The notes beneath the pieces are model-generated. The model searched no databases, was not told the DNA's origin, and saw only the letters and a list, made by a program, of their open reading frames with translations. Below are positions 21,732 to 32,418 of a DNA stretch of 64,000 nucleotides, piece by piece; within the stretch, counting starts at the first letter, position 1; each line of letters begins with the position of its first letter. A program made the translations under genes and the position numbers. Source of the stretch: Paraphysoderma sedebokerense (lineage: Eukaryota; Blastocladiomycota; Physodermatomycetes; Physodermatales; Physodermataceae); contig JAHLJZ010000016.1 of the NCBI GenBank assembly GCA_025602915.1, positions 248,001 to 312,000 on the forward strand, in the 5' to 3' direction.

Positions 21732-23703
21732 CTACCGCCATTGACTCCACTCTTTCTCAATTTGGTATCGTCTCTCTACATAAGCTACCACTTCCTCTCC
21801 GTATATATTCAACAATTCTTGCCGTGTTTTTGGCATCGCCTTTTCGTGTTTCAGCGCTTCCGAACGAGTCATGACAATTGTGTTTTGCAGTGTTGATGGA
21901 GCAGCAGTGTTCCAACGGGTTAAGGCCAGCTTATCGAAAGACTGAGAGATGGCAGAACGACCTGTTTCAATTGTTTGAAAATATATGTTAACACATATTC
22001 CAGCAAAAAAAAAGAAAATATGCATCGAAAAGGGTTATTGAATCGTATGGAACGTACCTCGCCATACTTCTTCCACTAAATATCCGACTTCGGCAACAGC
22101 GATATAAGGCGGTTCGGTGGATTTAAATACATCCCGCTCTTTATTGCTTAACTCTCGATGCAATTTTTCATATGATGTTATTCGGTTTTTAATGGGCAAT
22201 GGTTCAATGTGGAAGTTCGAGATACGAGCAATCACGTATGTTGCAAGAGAAAGACCGAACAAGGCAGGAATGGTCCCTGTAAATCAAGTTTATGTTAATA
22301 GTCTAAACGACTGTGGTTTGGATGACGATGTCTTACCTAAGACGGGTAACACTCGAACTCTAAATTCCGGAAGTTGTGCAAAATCATGCGGATTGTTTAA
22401 CTGGTAATCTTGCAGCGGTAGTAAGCCTACGGATCCGGGTTTCTCGGTTGAATAGACGACAGGGACTCCAGAGGTGATTCCCATTTTCTTGAGTTTTCGA
22501 CGAGTTGCGCGAGCGAGAGGGTCCTCTATTTCATTTACCACATATTGAGACTATTGATATGTAAATGACAGTATAAAATCTTTGAATATACCTTGCGTTT
22601 CGCTAATATCAGCGATCTGGATTCTTGACGGATCGGCTTTTGCTCCAGCACCCATTGATGATATAATCTAAACAATAGAAATGGGACACTGGTTAATTAC
22701 ATCAAATGACAGTTATCTTTCCTGTAAAACCTCAAAACATACCGGAATGTTATTTTCGTGGCAGTACTTGATCAAGTCAAGTTTCGTATCAATGTTGTCA
22801 ATACAGTCGAGAACAAAGTCGGGGTTACCTGATCATGATGAAAGCCCTTAATCTAAACCGATTTCTCTTGTTTCAATCTATCACAGCAGCTTCCATACCT
22901 GCTAACAGTTCCTTGGCCATTTCACCTGTAAACATTTCCACAACTCCTTCGACTTTTGCTGACGGCATAATAGCCTTAAAATATTTTTGAAGACATCTCA
23001 CTTTTGGCGTTCCTACGTCTGCGTGCGTAGCAACAGCATGTCGATTAAGTGATGATAATGTGACTTGATCAAAATCAATGAGTCTAATATGTTGAACGCC
23101 GGAACGCAGCAGAAGGTGTGCGGCATGAGACCCTAAAATTTGGTGTCTTATTAGAAACTTAATTAAAACAATAAAATATTTATCATGCAGAGTGGTATTA
23201 CCGACACCGCCGCACCCAACAACGATGACAAAGGACTTCTTCAACTTCTCGACACCCTCTTCACCCAAGAATGAAATGTTTCTTGACAATTGTTCTCGCA
23301 ACAACTAAACAAATATTCATTACGTAATCAGAAATTATCAATTACCTTCTTAGCATATTGTCTTCATAGCGACAAGAGAAATGGGATAAAACGTTACCTC
23401 TTCGTCAAACCCGACCTGGTTTAATCCCGATAATGAACTCGACAATTTCATTCCTTCTTCCACATCATCAATATTAATATCACTTAAATCAACGCCCTTC
23501 AATTGTCGCTTGATATGCTTCACTCTCCTCCGCTTCTGGAAAGCCTGGAATGTAAGAAGAACAGAACTTGTCGCGAGGGAGGACACTAGAATAGTTATGA
23601 GAGTAGATTTCGAAATAGAAGATGCAGACGGAAGAGAAAATGATGGCAGTGAAGGAAGCCGCATATTTAAATGGAGAATTATTGTGATAGTTCTGTCCTG
23701 CAA
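21732..23703 (-). CDS. TCD1: tRNA threonylcarbamoyladenosine dehydratase (TCD1/TcdA family)
   Basis: Eight exons on minus: 23703-23398, 23304-23202, 23132-22899, 22828-22743, 22667-22592, 22525-22337, 22276-22058 and 21961-21732, giving 480 residues. The enzyme uses ATP to cyclise t6A37 in ANN-decoding tRNAs to ct6A, which sharpens codon recognition. It is an E1-like adenylating protein: nucleotide-binding loop VVGCGGVGSHAAHLL, then DFDQVTLSSLNRH, DCIDNIDTK, MGAGAKADPSRIQ and DPLARATRRKLKK are all family blocks. The N-terminal exon carries a hydrophobic segment (LITILVSSLATSSVLLTF), matching the mitochondrial outer-membrane anchor of fungal Tcd1/Tcd2. An in-frame Met at 23664 is an alternative start. 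It is divergent from the coiled-coil gene across 288 bp. Confidence 0.93.
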
Positions 23704-23991
23704 TATAATTTAGGCGGGCAGTTAAGACCACTATCCAATATCTTCCAGACGCCAATTTTATTTATGTACCCAAACGTGACGGTCACCATGCATCAATTTA
23801 TAAGATTAACTATATATAGTTAAGATAATGAATAAATATTATTATTGTAGAGAAATAGAATCAAACTTATATGATTTTTCAGGGGATATTGGCAACGCCT
23901 GTGGTATTAATTCTTGCCCTAAACCAAAGCGAACCTTTGGAAATCGTTCTGTCCATCCCAGCGGCTAATCAAAAATGAGATTCCTCAAACG

Positions 23992-24818
23992 ATGACATCA
24001 ATACAATCTATACAGCGACAACTCCAGTCAAACATTCGGGATCTTCAACATTACATTGCAAAATATAAATCTCTGTCCGAGGATGGGTACTCTATTGCCA
24101 ACAAACTGGTCAACTTGGACATTCAGAAACGAAATGTACTTTCTTCGACCGGACTCAAACTGGATCCGCCTAAGCAAGTGGCAGAAATAAAAGCATTATT
24201 GGATAAACTGGAAAAGCTTTTTGCTACCATGGTTAGTTATTTTTTTTATTACAATAATATTGCTCCGATGTTGTCTGACCTAGTTGTGGCATGTTAAGGT
24301 GACGTCGATATCCCGAATGAAGAAAATTCAAGAATCACTAGAGACACTACTTTTCGATGCATCCAACAACTTGGGTACTGATGTAGTGTATTCAACAAAA
24401 ATTTTCAAAAGCTGCACCTTTGAATACCTCCGTAAGAGTTTTGTCAATGTTCATTTCACTGATCGTAGCGTAATAATGTTTTTATCAACTTTTAGTTGAT
24501 CAGACGAAAGCAATCGTTGCTATGTACTGTAACGATTTACTCCTGAAATCACAAGTAATGGGAAATCTGCATTCAATGTCTGCATACACCTACCCTGATA
24601 CCTTCATACAAGATGTTCAATCTACTGATGAGAGCGCTCAAAGAATGACGACAGCGCAAACCGAACCACAAAGCAAGGAGGAGTGGGTGAAAGCTTTGAG
24701 TGGATGGCTATATAACGTTGGTGTGGACGAGCATAGAGAAAGGGAATATAATGAAGTAGTAGATTTCGAATTGGGCGGCGGGTCGAATAAAGAAGACACC
24801 GAAGAGAGCTTGCAGTAA
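23992..24818 (+). CDS. Conserved-looking coiled-coil protein, function unknown
   Basis: Exons 23992-24231, 24299-24431 and 24496-24818 join in frame to 231 residues. The first 110 residues are helical and heptad-like (LQSNIRDLQHYIAKYKSL, IKALLDKLEKLFATM), suggesting a coiled coil. A middle segment (LDQTKAIVAMYCNDLLLKSQ) is also helical, and the C-terminus is acidic. There is no signal peptide or membrane segment. I do not recognise the family. Small coiled-coil subunits of nuclear or kinetochore complexes look like this, but that is only a resemblance. The first intron has a GTTAGT donor. Confidence 0.65.
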
Positions 24819-25243
24819 CAAACACTTTATTTGCAACTTTCATGTGTCACAGCACGGCACCCAGCCATAATACGTATTGATAATTGTAAAACAACTTCGT
24901 CATTCGGATAATTTGCGCTCTTGAAATCAATATTCTGTCGGAAAACTTTTCAACATCACGATGATGTTCTAATTGGCGCATCGATGAATAAATAGATTAA
25001 GGCTAAATATTATACCACAATGCACAATGTAACTAGAATATGTGTATAATAAAATTTAAGGTCGATTGGAAAAATTTCCTTTGTTCTCATTTATTCTAGC
25101 TCAGTCAAACTGTTATTGTATTACGATTAAGCAGAAATATTTATGAGGCTGGAGGCGGGCTTGGGCATTGCTTAATCGATTTCAAAATGATATTTATTCG
25201 CAGGCTTCGTTTCCATCGTTAGAGACGACAAACTGTAATTCTC
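24819..25243. other. Intergenic, promoter of the first ART-like gene
   Basis: AT-rich with AATAAA motifs near 24,985 (3' end of the coiled-coil gene). No gene seen. Confidence 0.45.
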
Positions 25244-26277
25244 ATGTTCGCTAAATTTGACACAGCTTTTTTATCTCTTTTACTACTGCTTGTGAGCTCC
25301 ACAGATGGAAGAATTTCGCCGCAGCAGTTGGCCGCATTGCGCGCGTCCACTACATCAAACGCTCCAATGCAGCTGCAAGGTAAGTTTCCTTCAACGAAAG
25401 TAAACATCTCTTTTAACTATTGAACTAATAATAAAATTTTATTAAAGCTGCCACACCCGCTACCATAGAAATGACTTGTCCTGCGTCTGGATTGGTAATG
25501 CGAGTGCGTCGACGGTCTCCACAATCGGTGGGACCGGGAAGACGTATAAACTTCGATCCATCGTCGACGGCCGACTACAGACGAGAATTACCCGAACAGT
25601 ATCAATTTGGTATCAGCTCATGCTATACATTTATTGGATTCCATGGCACATGTGGGGCTGGAGCTGCAAAATCAATTGAAAAGGCCATTATGCCGCAACC
25701 GCGTACTGCTACTAACCACGGAGAACTACAACTCGGGAACGGTTTCTATGTAGCAGCAGATTCCTTTGTCGCTGGTGAATTTGGCGAACGTGGTAAATAT
25801 GTCATTCAGTGATTAATATTCAATGGAACGGCCAACTGACAGAATTTACTGATAGCATGCAATAATACTCGACAAAATACGGCATCAAAAATCATTTGTT
25901 CGGTTTTCATGGAAACGTCAGTATTTGACACCATGATGAAACTCAACGTTCCGCAACAGATTAGTTATCACGGGGAAACGAGGGGTCTATGGTATGATGA
26001 ACAGTATCTAAGTCGATGGAAGAAGCGCAACCGGGTTCAAGCTGATGCCATATTATTCTCCGAGATTGCTGCTGGTAAAAGCGTGATCAAAGACACTTGG
26101 CAGATGGTCATTCCTGAAAGCAGGTTTCGTTCACTCGTAGCAAAATGCTCAAATGCTCCCGTAGACCAGGAAATACCGTACCCACAATTAATGAAATCAG
26201 CGTGGGATGTCAAGTCTTACGGAAGGAATGCAATGCCCAATCCACCTATAGGTGATAATTTGGATCTTCGGAAATAA
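25244..26277 (+). CDS. Secreted ADP-ribosyltransferase-like protein, copy 1
   Basis: Exons 25244-25379, 25448-25792 and 25856-26277 give 300 residues. It has a signal peptide (FLSLLLLLVSS, then a short pro-like segment). The core has YTFIGFHGTCGAGAAKSIEKAI followed by LGNGFYVAADSFVAGEFGERG and then ICSVFME. This FHGT...GNGFYVA...A pattern is typical of the secreted ADP-ribosyltransferase fold, with His and Tyr as NAD-binding candidates. The catalytic Glu is not identified. A Trp/Tyr-rich second half (ETRGLWYDEQYLSRWKKRN) and the ending PMPNPPIGDNLDLRK-like tail are shared with copy 2. It may act outside the cell or on a host or prey, or be non-catalytic. The family call is moderate. Confidence 0.65.
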
Positions 26278-27035
26278 GTGTTTGACTGAATATTTAAGAG
26301 ATTTATTATGTAAATTATTGATTGAGACGACCAGAAAATTATATGTTTAAATGAGTTACTTCAAAGAAATAAATCAGATTACACTATTTAGGAGAAGCGG
26401 CAACCCATTTTATTTACTATAAACTTGGAATAATTATATCATACTTGGGTTCAAATCTGACTCAACAGAATATTATCACAGTCATAACCTTATGTTGCAT
26501 AGCCAATTTAAATCTCGGTTACAGTGATGTTAGAACTGTCTACCGATTGCTCATAATTAGAAGCAGATATCAAGTAACTCTGAATTAGTTTAAGATAAAC
26601 AACGCAAAGTCTTATTCGTGTAGACATGTACAGAAGACATCTGATTTCTGGCAGCGGAATATCATGACCCTTTGCATCTGACGTCAGTACAATCATATCG
26701 GTTTTTCGAAAATTAAAGTGATTAGATGCTAATAATGCGGATGCTGACGTAATTTTTGCCTTTGTTCTTCAATTCTGCTGGATCATTGAAAATTGCATCT
26801 AACAACAATTCACAACTCGCACCGCATATCTTTGTAAGCATATTTACAATAAACTGGATGCGGGGTGTGCGCTTCGCATCTTGAATTTGTATACAATGAT
26901 CTAATTCTATTGTATATTTCGCATAACGAGTTGACGTGGCTTGAAGCGGGCTTATGCGAGAGTGCTTAATATAGTAAAAAAAGTACGTATATTCATATAT
27001 CCACTTCACTGCATCCCATATCGTTTACCATTACT
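26278..27035. other. Intergenic between ART-like copies, with weak minus-strand ORFs
   Basis: Two minus-strand frames (27009-26722 and 26696-26508) have plausible composition; one includes MLTKICGASCELLLDAIFND. They could be two exons of one gene, but no matching splice pair was found and no family is recognised. The interval must also carry the promoter of copy 2. Confidence 0.3.
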
Positions 27036-28134
27036 ATGTTTCTTACAGTTGATTCAACAATTTTATCTCTTCTGTTTGTGCTCATTAGCTCCACCAGCGG
27101 AGCGATTTCACCTGAACAGTTGGCCGCATTTCGCGCGTCAGACTTTTCAAATGCCCCACTTCAACTGCAAGGTAAGTGATGATTTTTAGATAACTGCCGT
27201 ACAAAATTTAACTGATGTTTATATTACTTAACGGAAGATGCACAACCTGCGACGGTTGAGGCGGTTTGCCCAGCGTCAGGATTGGTAATGAGAATGCGTA
27301 GAAGATCCACGCAATTGGTGGGACCAGGAAGACATATGAGGTTTGATCCAACATCGACAGCGGAGTATAAAGCCCAGTTACCTCCTCAATTACAAATTGA
27401 GTCAACTGCATGTTACACTTTCCTCGGGCTCCACGGTAACAACAAACTTTTTCTTTTCTCTACTAAGTTCTTCCTGTCTAACATTATTGCAATGAAGGTA
27501 CTTGCGGGGCCGGAGCAGCTGAATCTCTTGAAAAGGCCATTGTGCGGCAACCACGCACTGAAACAAATCACGATAAATTACAACTCGGGAATGGCTTTTA
27601 CGTAGCCGCGGACAATATCATGGCAGAAGGTTTCGGTGAAAAGGGTAACTATTTTGCGTTTAGTACAAGCATCCTCATCATCCGCAAAATTGACGTATGT
27701 GTCCGATAGCATGCAGGAAATCTGGCCAAAGTGAATCGTCAAGAGTTGTCTGTGCTGTCTACATGGAAACGGTTGCATTTGAAAATACACCAAAGCTATA
27801 CGTTCCTTACCGAATTTCTCACCATGCCGAGACCAGGGGTCTTTGGTACAACGAGGAGTATTTAAACAGATGGAAGAAACGAAACAAGGTCCAAGCTGAT
27901 CCGATTTTATTTGCTGAGATGTCAAATCTCGCTTATGAACCAATGAAAGATATCTGGCAATTAGTTATCCCTGAAAGCCAATTTAACCAAACCGTAGTAA
28001 AATGTTCAAATGTCTCGGTTGACCTAGATATACCATATCCAACGTTGATGGATTCACCATGGAATGTCCAATCTTTTGGGCGAAATCCAATGCCGAATCC
28101 ACCAATTGGAGATAACTTGGATCTTAGAAAATGA
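27036..28134 (+). CDS. Secreted ADP-ribosyltransferase-like protein, copy 2
   Basis: Exons 27036-27171, 27238-27435, 27498-27644 and 27710-28134 give 301 residues. It is a tandem duplicate of copy 1, sharing the signal peptide, SGLVMRMRRRSTQ, the LHGT...AAESLEKAI block, LGNGFYVAAD and the GDNLDLRK end. It has one extra intron (27436-27497) that splits the HGT motif codon; copy 1 is uninterrupted there. Both use the same last acceptor, GATAG before CATGC. Sequence differences between the copies are spread evenly, so both look to be under selection as proteins. Confidence 0.65.
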
Positions 28135-28345
28135 TGGACAAGTGGAAATACTAAATTAAAATGTATATATACATAAATAAATTTTCCAATATTATATATT
28201 AAAATGGTGTAAGTACCGTCGTAACCTGCTAAAAATTGGGAAAGAAAACGAACTAGCACGATCTAAGAGAGCAAGTGCTAAGTATGTTCACTACCGCATT
28301 TATTCCTTTCAAATCACATCGACTGAAAATAGTAACATACACATG

Positions 28346-30455
28346 TTACTTTTCTTTATGTTCAGGTCTATGCAAACTTTCGTAATCAACATGTACATAA
28401 GCTCTCTCCACGTTTTTCATTCCCTCCAACACGACTTGCAAACTTTCGCCAATATCATGACTTTCTTTCAGTTTCATGTCCGGGGGTAATACTACGTCCA
28501 CTTCCACATAAAGCTTAGAACCCAAGTAGTATGCTTTCACTGTATCAACTTGCACAATGCGAGGATCATGCGTTGCACTGATGTAGGTGATACGATTAAG
28601 AATAGACGGTGGTGCTGAGCGTCCGAGTAAGAGTTGAGTATTTTCTGTTGGGAAATTAATCAGATTGATTGAATCGTCGAATGTCAATAGAGGACTGAAA
28701 AGCGCAGCACTAATGAACAAAATAAAAATACTCCACCCCAAGCCGTCGCAATCCAGCTTCTTAGAATAATAAGTGCGATAACCAGAGCTCCAATTGGATC
28801 CCACCACCAAGCTAATTTATCACCCAATATTGACATTGTAAGACCAAATGAATTGACGAGTAAGTCATTTCGATGATCCTGAGCCAAGGTTTTACATGCG
28901 TTGGAATAGCTTCGCAGCGTTCTACAATACAAGAATAGACCGAACTTGCACGCTGCAAACGAAGGAGTTACGATACATGCAAAGTTAAATTGAAATAAAA
29001 ATAACATCATACCGAGAGCAACCCCAATGAAAGCAATATCAATTGGCGAAAGACTTGGTGGTGGATGCTCCTTCGCTAATAATGCTTTTACACCTTCGAT
29101 CTACAACGAAAGTAAACAATCAATTAAAAAACTAACTATACAAAAGCTAAAAAGTATAGAAATGTATCATACCATTAACTGAACTGATACAGTGGACATA
29201 AGAGATGAGAAAACAATGACTCCTACTGTTTCCATTCTATTTTTACCCTATTTCGAGCAGATAAACAAATAAAATACAGCAAAAAGTGTCAGAAATAGAT
29301 AAGAACAAGGTTTTTCCGGCATGTTAATACTATATATTCAAACTTACAGTCGGATAATTGTTCACATCCCGCTTTTTCATGGCTCTGTTGGTGACGAATA
29401 GAATGAGCTGAATATGATGAAGTTAATCAACATGAATTTAGAGAATATCCGCAGAGGCTAAAACGGAATCTGAGACTCACATTCGATAATAAGTCCATAA
29501 ATGAATCAGTCATGGTAGCAAACAGGGACAGCGCTCCGGATGAGATGGCTGCGAAGCACTGTAAACTGAAAGGTGCAGTTAGTGTTTCGTTCAATATGTA
29601 ATTATATGTCATTTAATTGAACGCTTCAAAACTGTGAACTCTCTCAATTGAGTTCATAAAGAAAGAAATTGTACGAACACTAGCAATACGATATTCACCC
29701 CGAATGATCCGTTGATGGCAATCGATACCTAAATGGCAACGGAGAATTGATTGATTGAAAGATTTTAGAAGATTTGGTAGAATTCACTCACAATATGCTA
29801 TGTACAAACCTTCAAGTTATCCCTTGCTGTATCGTCTTCATCGTCAGATTGAACAATTGGTTCTAATAAGCTATCCGTTTCGAAGATGAATGAAGTCACC
29901 CGAGCATATGTAGAATAAAATGAATAAATGTAATTGTGTTGTCAGATAACGGAAACTTATGCATTCTGTCTAGTTGCACTACTTGAAATGTATTTTCTAT
30001 CTGGCCGCATTTAACCCATCGAAAAATTGGTCTAAGCCAACGAAACCATGGCAAGTGAATCCTGCCAAGATATCTAAGGTGCTAGGAATCTCTAGCCCAC
30101 TGAATGACAGTGATTTCCAAAAGAAACCGGAAGCAAATGCATTCTCAGGCAAAAGAAGATTTAGATCTAAAAATACCTACGTATCAATCATTTCATTCTG
30201 GTTTTCGTAAAACCTTGCAACCTTCTGAGCCTTCCTTTTCCGAAGCAAATTGATTTCTTCCGCAGACTTTCTATAACCCGTCAATGTTGTCGGTAATCCT
30301 TGAGATGACCAGTAATGATCATTTTCGTCAGGTCTCGGTGGGGTTACCGGAGGAGACGGCTGGGACGACTGTGAAAGTGGATCATCAGGATATATTTGAA
30401 TAGGGGACAACTGGGGTGGAGTTGATTGCGGCGGATATGAATTTTGATTTGACAT
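28346..30455 (-). CDS. Cation diffusion facilitator (CDF) metal transporter
   Basis: Nine exons on minus: 30455-30181, 29870-29810, 29728-29681, 29558-29481, 29407-29348, 29247-29173, 29100-29013, 28952-28737 and 28644-28346, about 399 residues. The third exon may instead end at 29675. The N-terminal tail is Pro/Ser-rich and followed by RKRKAQKVARFYENQNEMID, a pattern typical of fungal CDF proteins. The membrane part has FAAISSGALSLFATMTDSFMDLLSN (Asp in TM2) and DHRNDLL...WWWDPIGALVIALII (HxxxD in TM5), the metal-binding half-sites of the family. A cytoplasmic domain ends YVHVDYE. These proteins export Zn, Mn or Fe(II) from the cytosol into organelles in exchange for protons. The D...H/D set does not settle which metal. 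The first intron is unusually long at 310 nt. Confidence 0.9.
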
Positions 30456-30821
30456 ATGATGGTGTATCTCTAATTCTAATTTAATGTACTTTTTTAATGT
30501 CGAGCAATGAAAAATTTCGAATTTGAATTTTTTTTCTTGTCGGTTGAGCGGGCAGGCAAGATCGGGGAATTTAAGGGGCGACGGCTGTGACAGACAATGA
30601 ATCAAAATTTAAGGAATTTTTTATTTCACTTTAAAGAACTATAAATTAGCTGCTTATAATTATAAAATACATGGTTCAAAACTTTTGGAGCATTTGTCGG
30701 TACTTAAGATAGATGCAGCTTATGGCCACCGACAGTATTGGCCAGGATGGTGAAAATATCACTTAATATCCAAAATAAAAATTGATTATATATAAGTACA
30801 GTAGTTACATTTTAAACAAGA
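30456..30821. promoter_or_regulatory. CDF promoter and TDG 3' end
   Basis: AT-rich. The frame open upstream of the CDF start (to 30605) lacks support, so this is treated as leader and promoter. Confidence 0.4.
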
Positions 30822-31990
30822 TTAAGATCTCAATTCATCAAGTACTCTCTTCAAGTCCTGAAAGAAAACTAATTTCTCCACCTGCTGAATGCTCGCAGTA
30901 CGAGCGCTTGTACTTGGCATCACAAAAATAGAAGTGCTATTCCATCCTATATCTATTTTCTCTTGCTTGACTTCTGATTCTTCATCTTCCTTTTTGATCA
31001 AATCATAGGACAGATAGCCAATCCTTTCAGGTTGCAAACCCCACCTAAAGTTCTTCTCGCTTGAATTGCCACCACCGTTTTTGAGAAACATCTGATATAT
31101 CTGTTTCCCCACGAAGCAAAGAATCCGGGGTTTATATCTTAAAACCTTATTCATTAGGATTGGAACCCCAGTTTTATAATCTTGTGTGGTAAGATCGGAA
31201 GAAGAGCGAGTCACTCGTTTAACCAAATTCGTTAGACCATAGTTGTATTTTGCCGGGAGTAAATGATCAAATGTGCAATCGATGTCCCCGCTCACTAGAC
31301 CTATGAACACCATTTAATTTCGGCAAATTAAATTATCGATATAAAACTAGGAAAAATACCTGATCCGCATAAATATTTCCAGAAGCAATTTTGGTGCCCA
31401 GCAAAGTAGTGCCCCTTTTCGCTCGATTTCAAGCCAGGATTGATTCCACAAAACAAGATGTCCATTCCGAAGGCGAGATAATCCGGAGTAGGCGGTAAGG
31501 AGGCATTGGGAAAACTTGGCATTTTGGAATTTTTCATTTCTACAGTTGAAGTCGCCTTCATGCCTTGGTGATTTGCTTCCTCCTTAACAACATCATCCTT
31601 GATGGTGGAAGAATTCCGTAACTTGCGCCCAGTGGCTTTCTCTTGATCAAAATTACCATCATCTGTTTGCTTCTTGATTCTGTCGCTCCGTCTTAGATTT
31701 CCGTTAGTATTCCTCAAGCTGATATTGACTGGAGTTTTAGGCGGTGTAATGGGCGAGGTGAACTTAGTCGACGATACTACCGCCGATGGAGTCGATTCTG
31801 AATAGGAGTATTTCTTCAAAGATTCTTTGAAAGACGTCGTAGATTTAGGAGACTTAAAGTAGACTGAGGAATTGATCTTGCCTTTGCATCGTCCTATAGG
31901 AGGCATGTTCACAACAGAGACAACGAAGGCCCGGTCGGTTGTAAGCTTCAGTCGGCGAATAATTCCGACTTTTTGTTTACATAAGATCAC
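30822..31990 (-). CDS. TDG: G/T(U)-mismatch-specific DNA glycosylase (TDG/Thp1)
   Basis: Exons 31990-31360 and 31300-30822 give 369 residues; an in-frame Met at 31906 (MPPIGRCKGK) would give 341. The enzyme excises thymine or uracil mispaired with guanine, starting base-excision repair of deaminated cytosine. The catalytic motif is FCGINPGLKSSEKGHYFAGHQNCFWK, with Asn of GINPG as the key residue. The second exon carries GLVSGDID, TNLVKRVTRSSSDLT and the insertion-loop motif MPSTSAR. The first 140 residues are basic and Ser/Thr-rich, probably a DNA-binding disordered arm as in animal TDG. An acidic/Lys insert (KKEDEESEVKQEKID) could be a SUMO-related site, which is a guess. Confidence 0.93.
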
Positions 31991-32418
31991 TTGAGAGCGG
32001 ACGGATTACATATCATAAAGTAATTGCGCAGTAAGCAATGAGTACTTGTTGATTTATTCTTTCCCGAGTGTTTGCCTGATATAGATGCAATATAAAATTC
32101 AGTTTCACCCAAGGTATGTAAGTACTAATTATCAATGACGTTCTAGCGTCCCCACAGCACATTCCATGAAAGACTGGTTAATGTATTGATTATGTACCAA
32201 TATCTACTGACTTCATATGTTCTGATATATATGATGTTTACAAATTCCTGGCGGAAATTCTTTCGATCTTCTTTTCGCGGGCTAGCAGGGCCGGGCCTTC
32301 CAACTCCGCATTCCAGAAGTCGCGACTTTTTTGGTGGCAGAGAAACTCCTCTTCTATACCATTTTGAATACTTCAGAGAAAATTTTTCCTTAGAATATAC
32401 ATTAAGACAATTTGAGCG
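31991..32418. promoter_or_regulatory. Divergent promoter of TDG and M13 peptidase 1
   Basis: No gene seen. The stretch 32,230-32,418 resembles the 5' flank of the second M13 copy (35,340-35,556), including a GC-rich GGGCCGGGCC core and a following CGCGACTTTTTT-like run. Confidence 0.4.

Noticed and set aside
21527-21874. 115-codon plus-strand ORF
   Set aside because: It overlaps the last TCD1 exon on the other strand, which is supported by homology.
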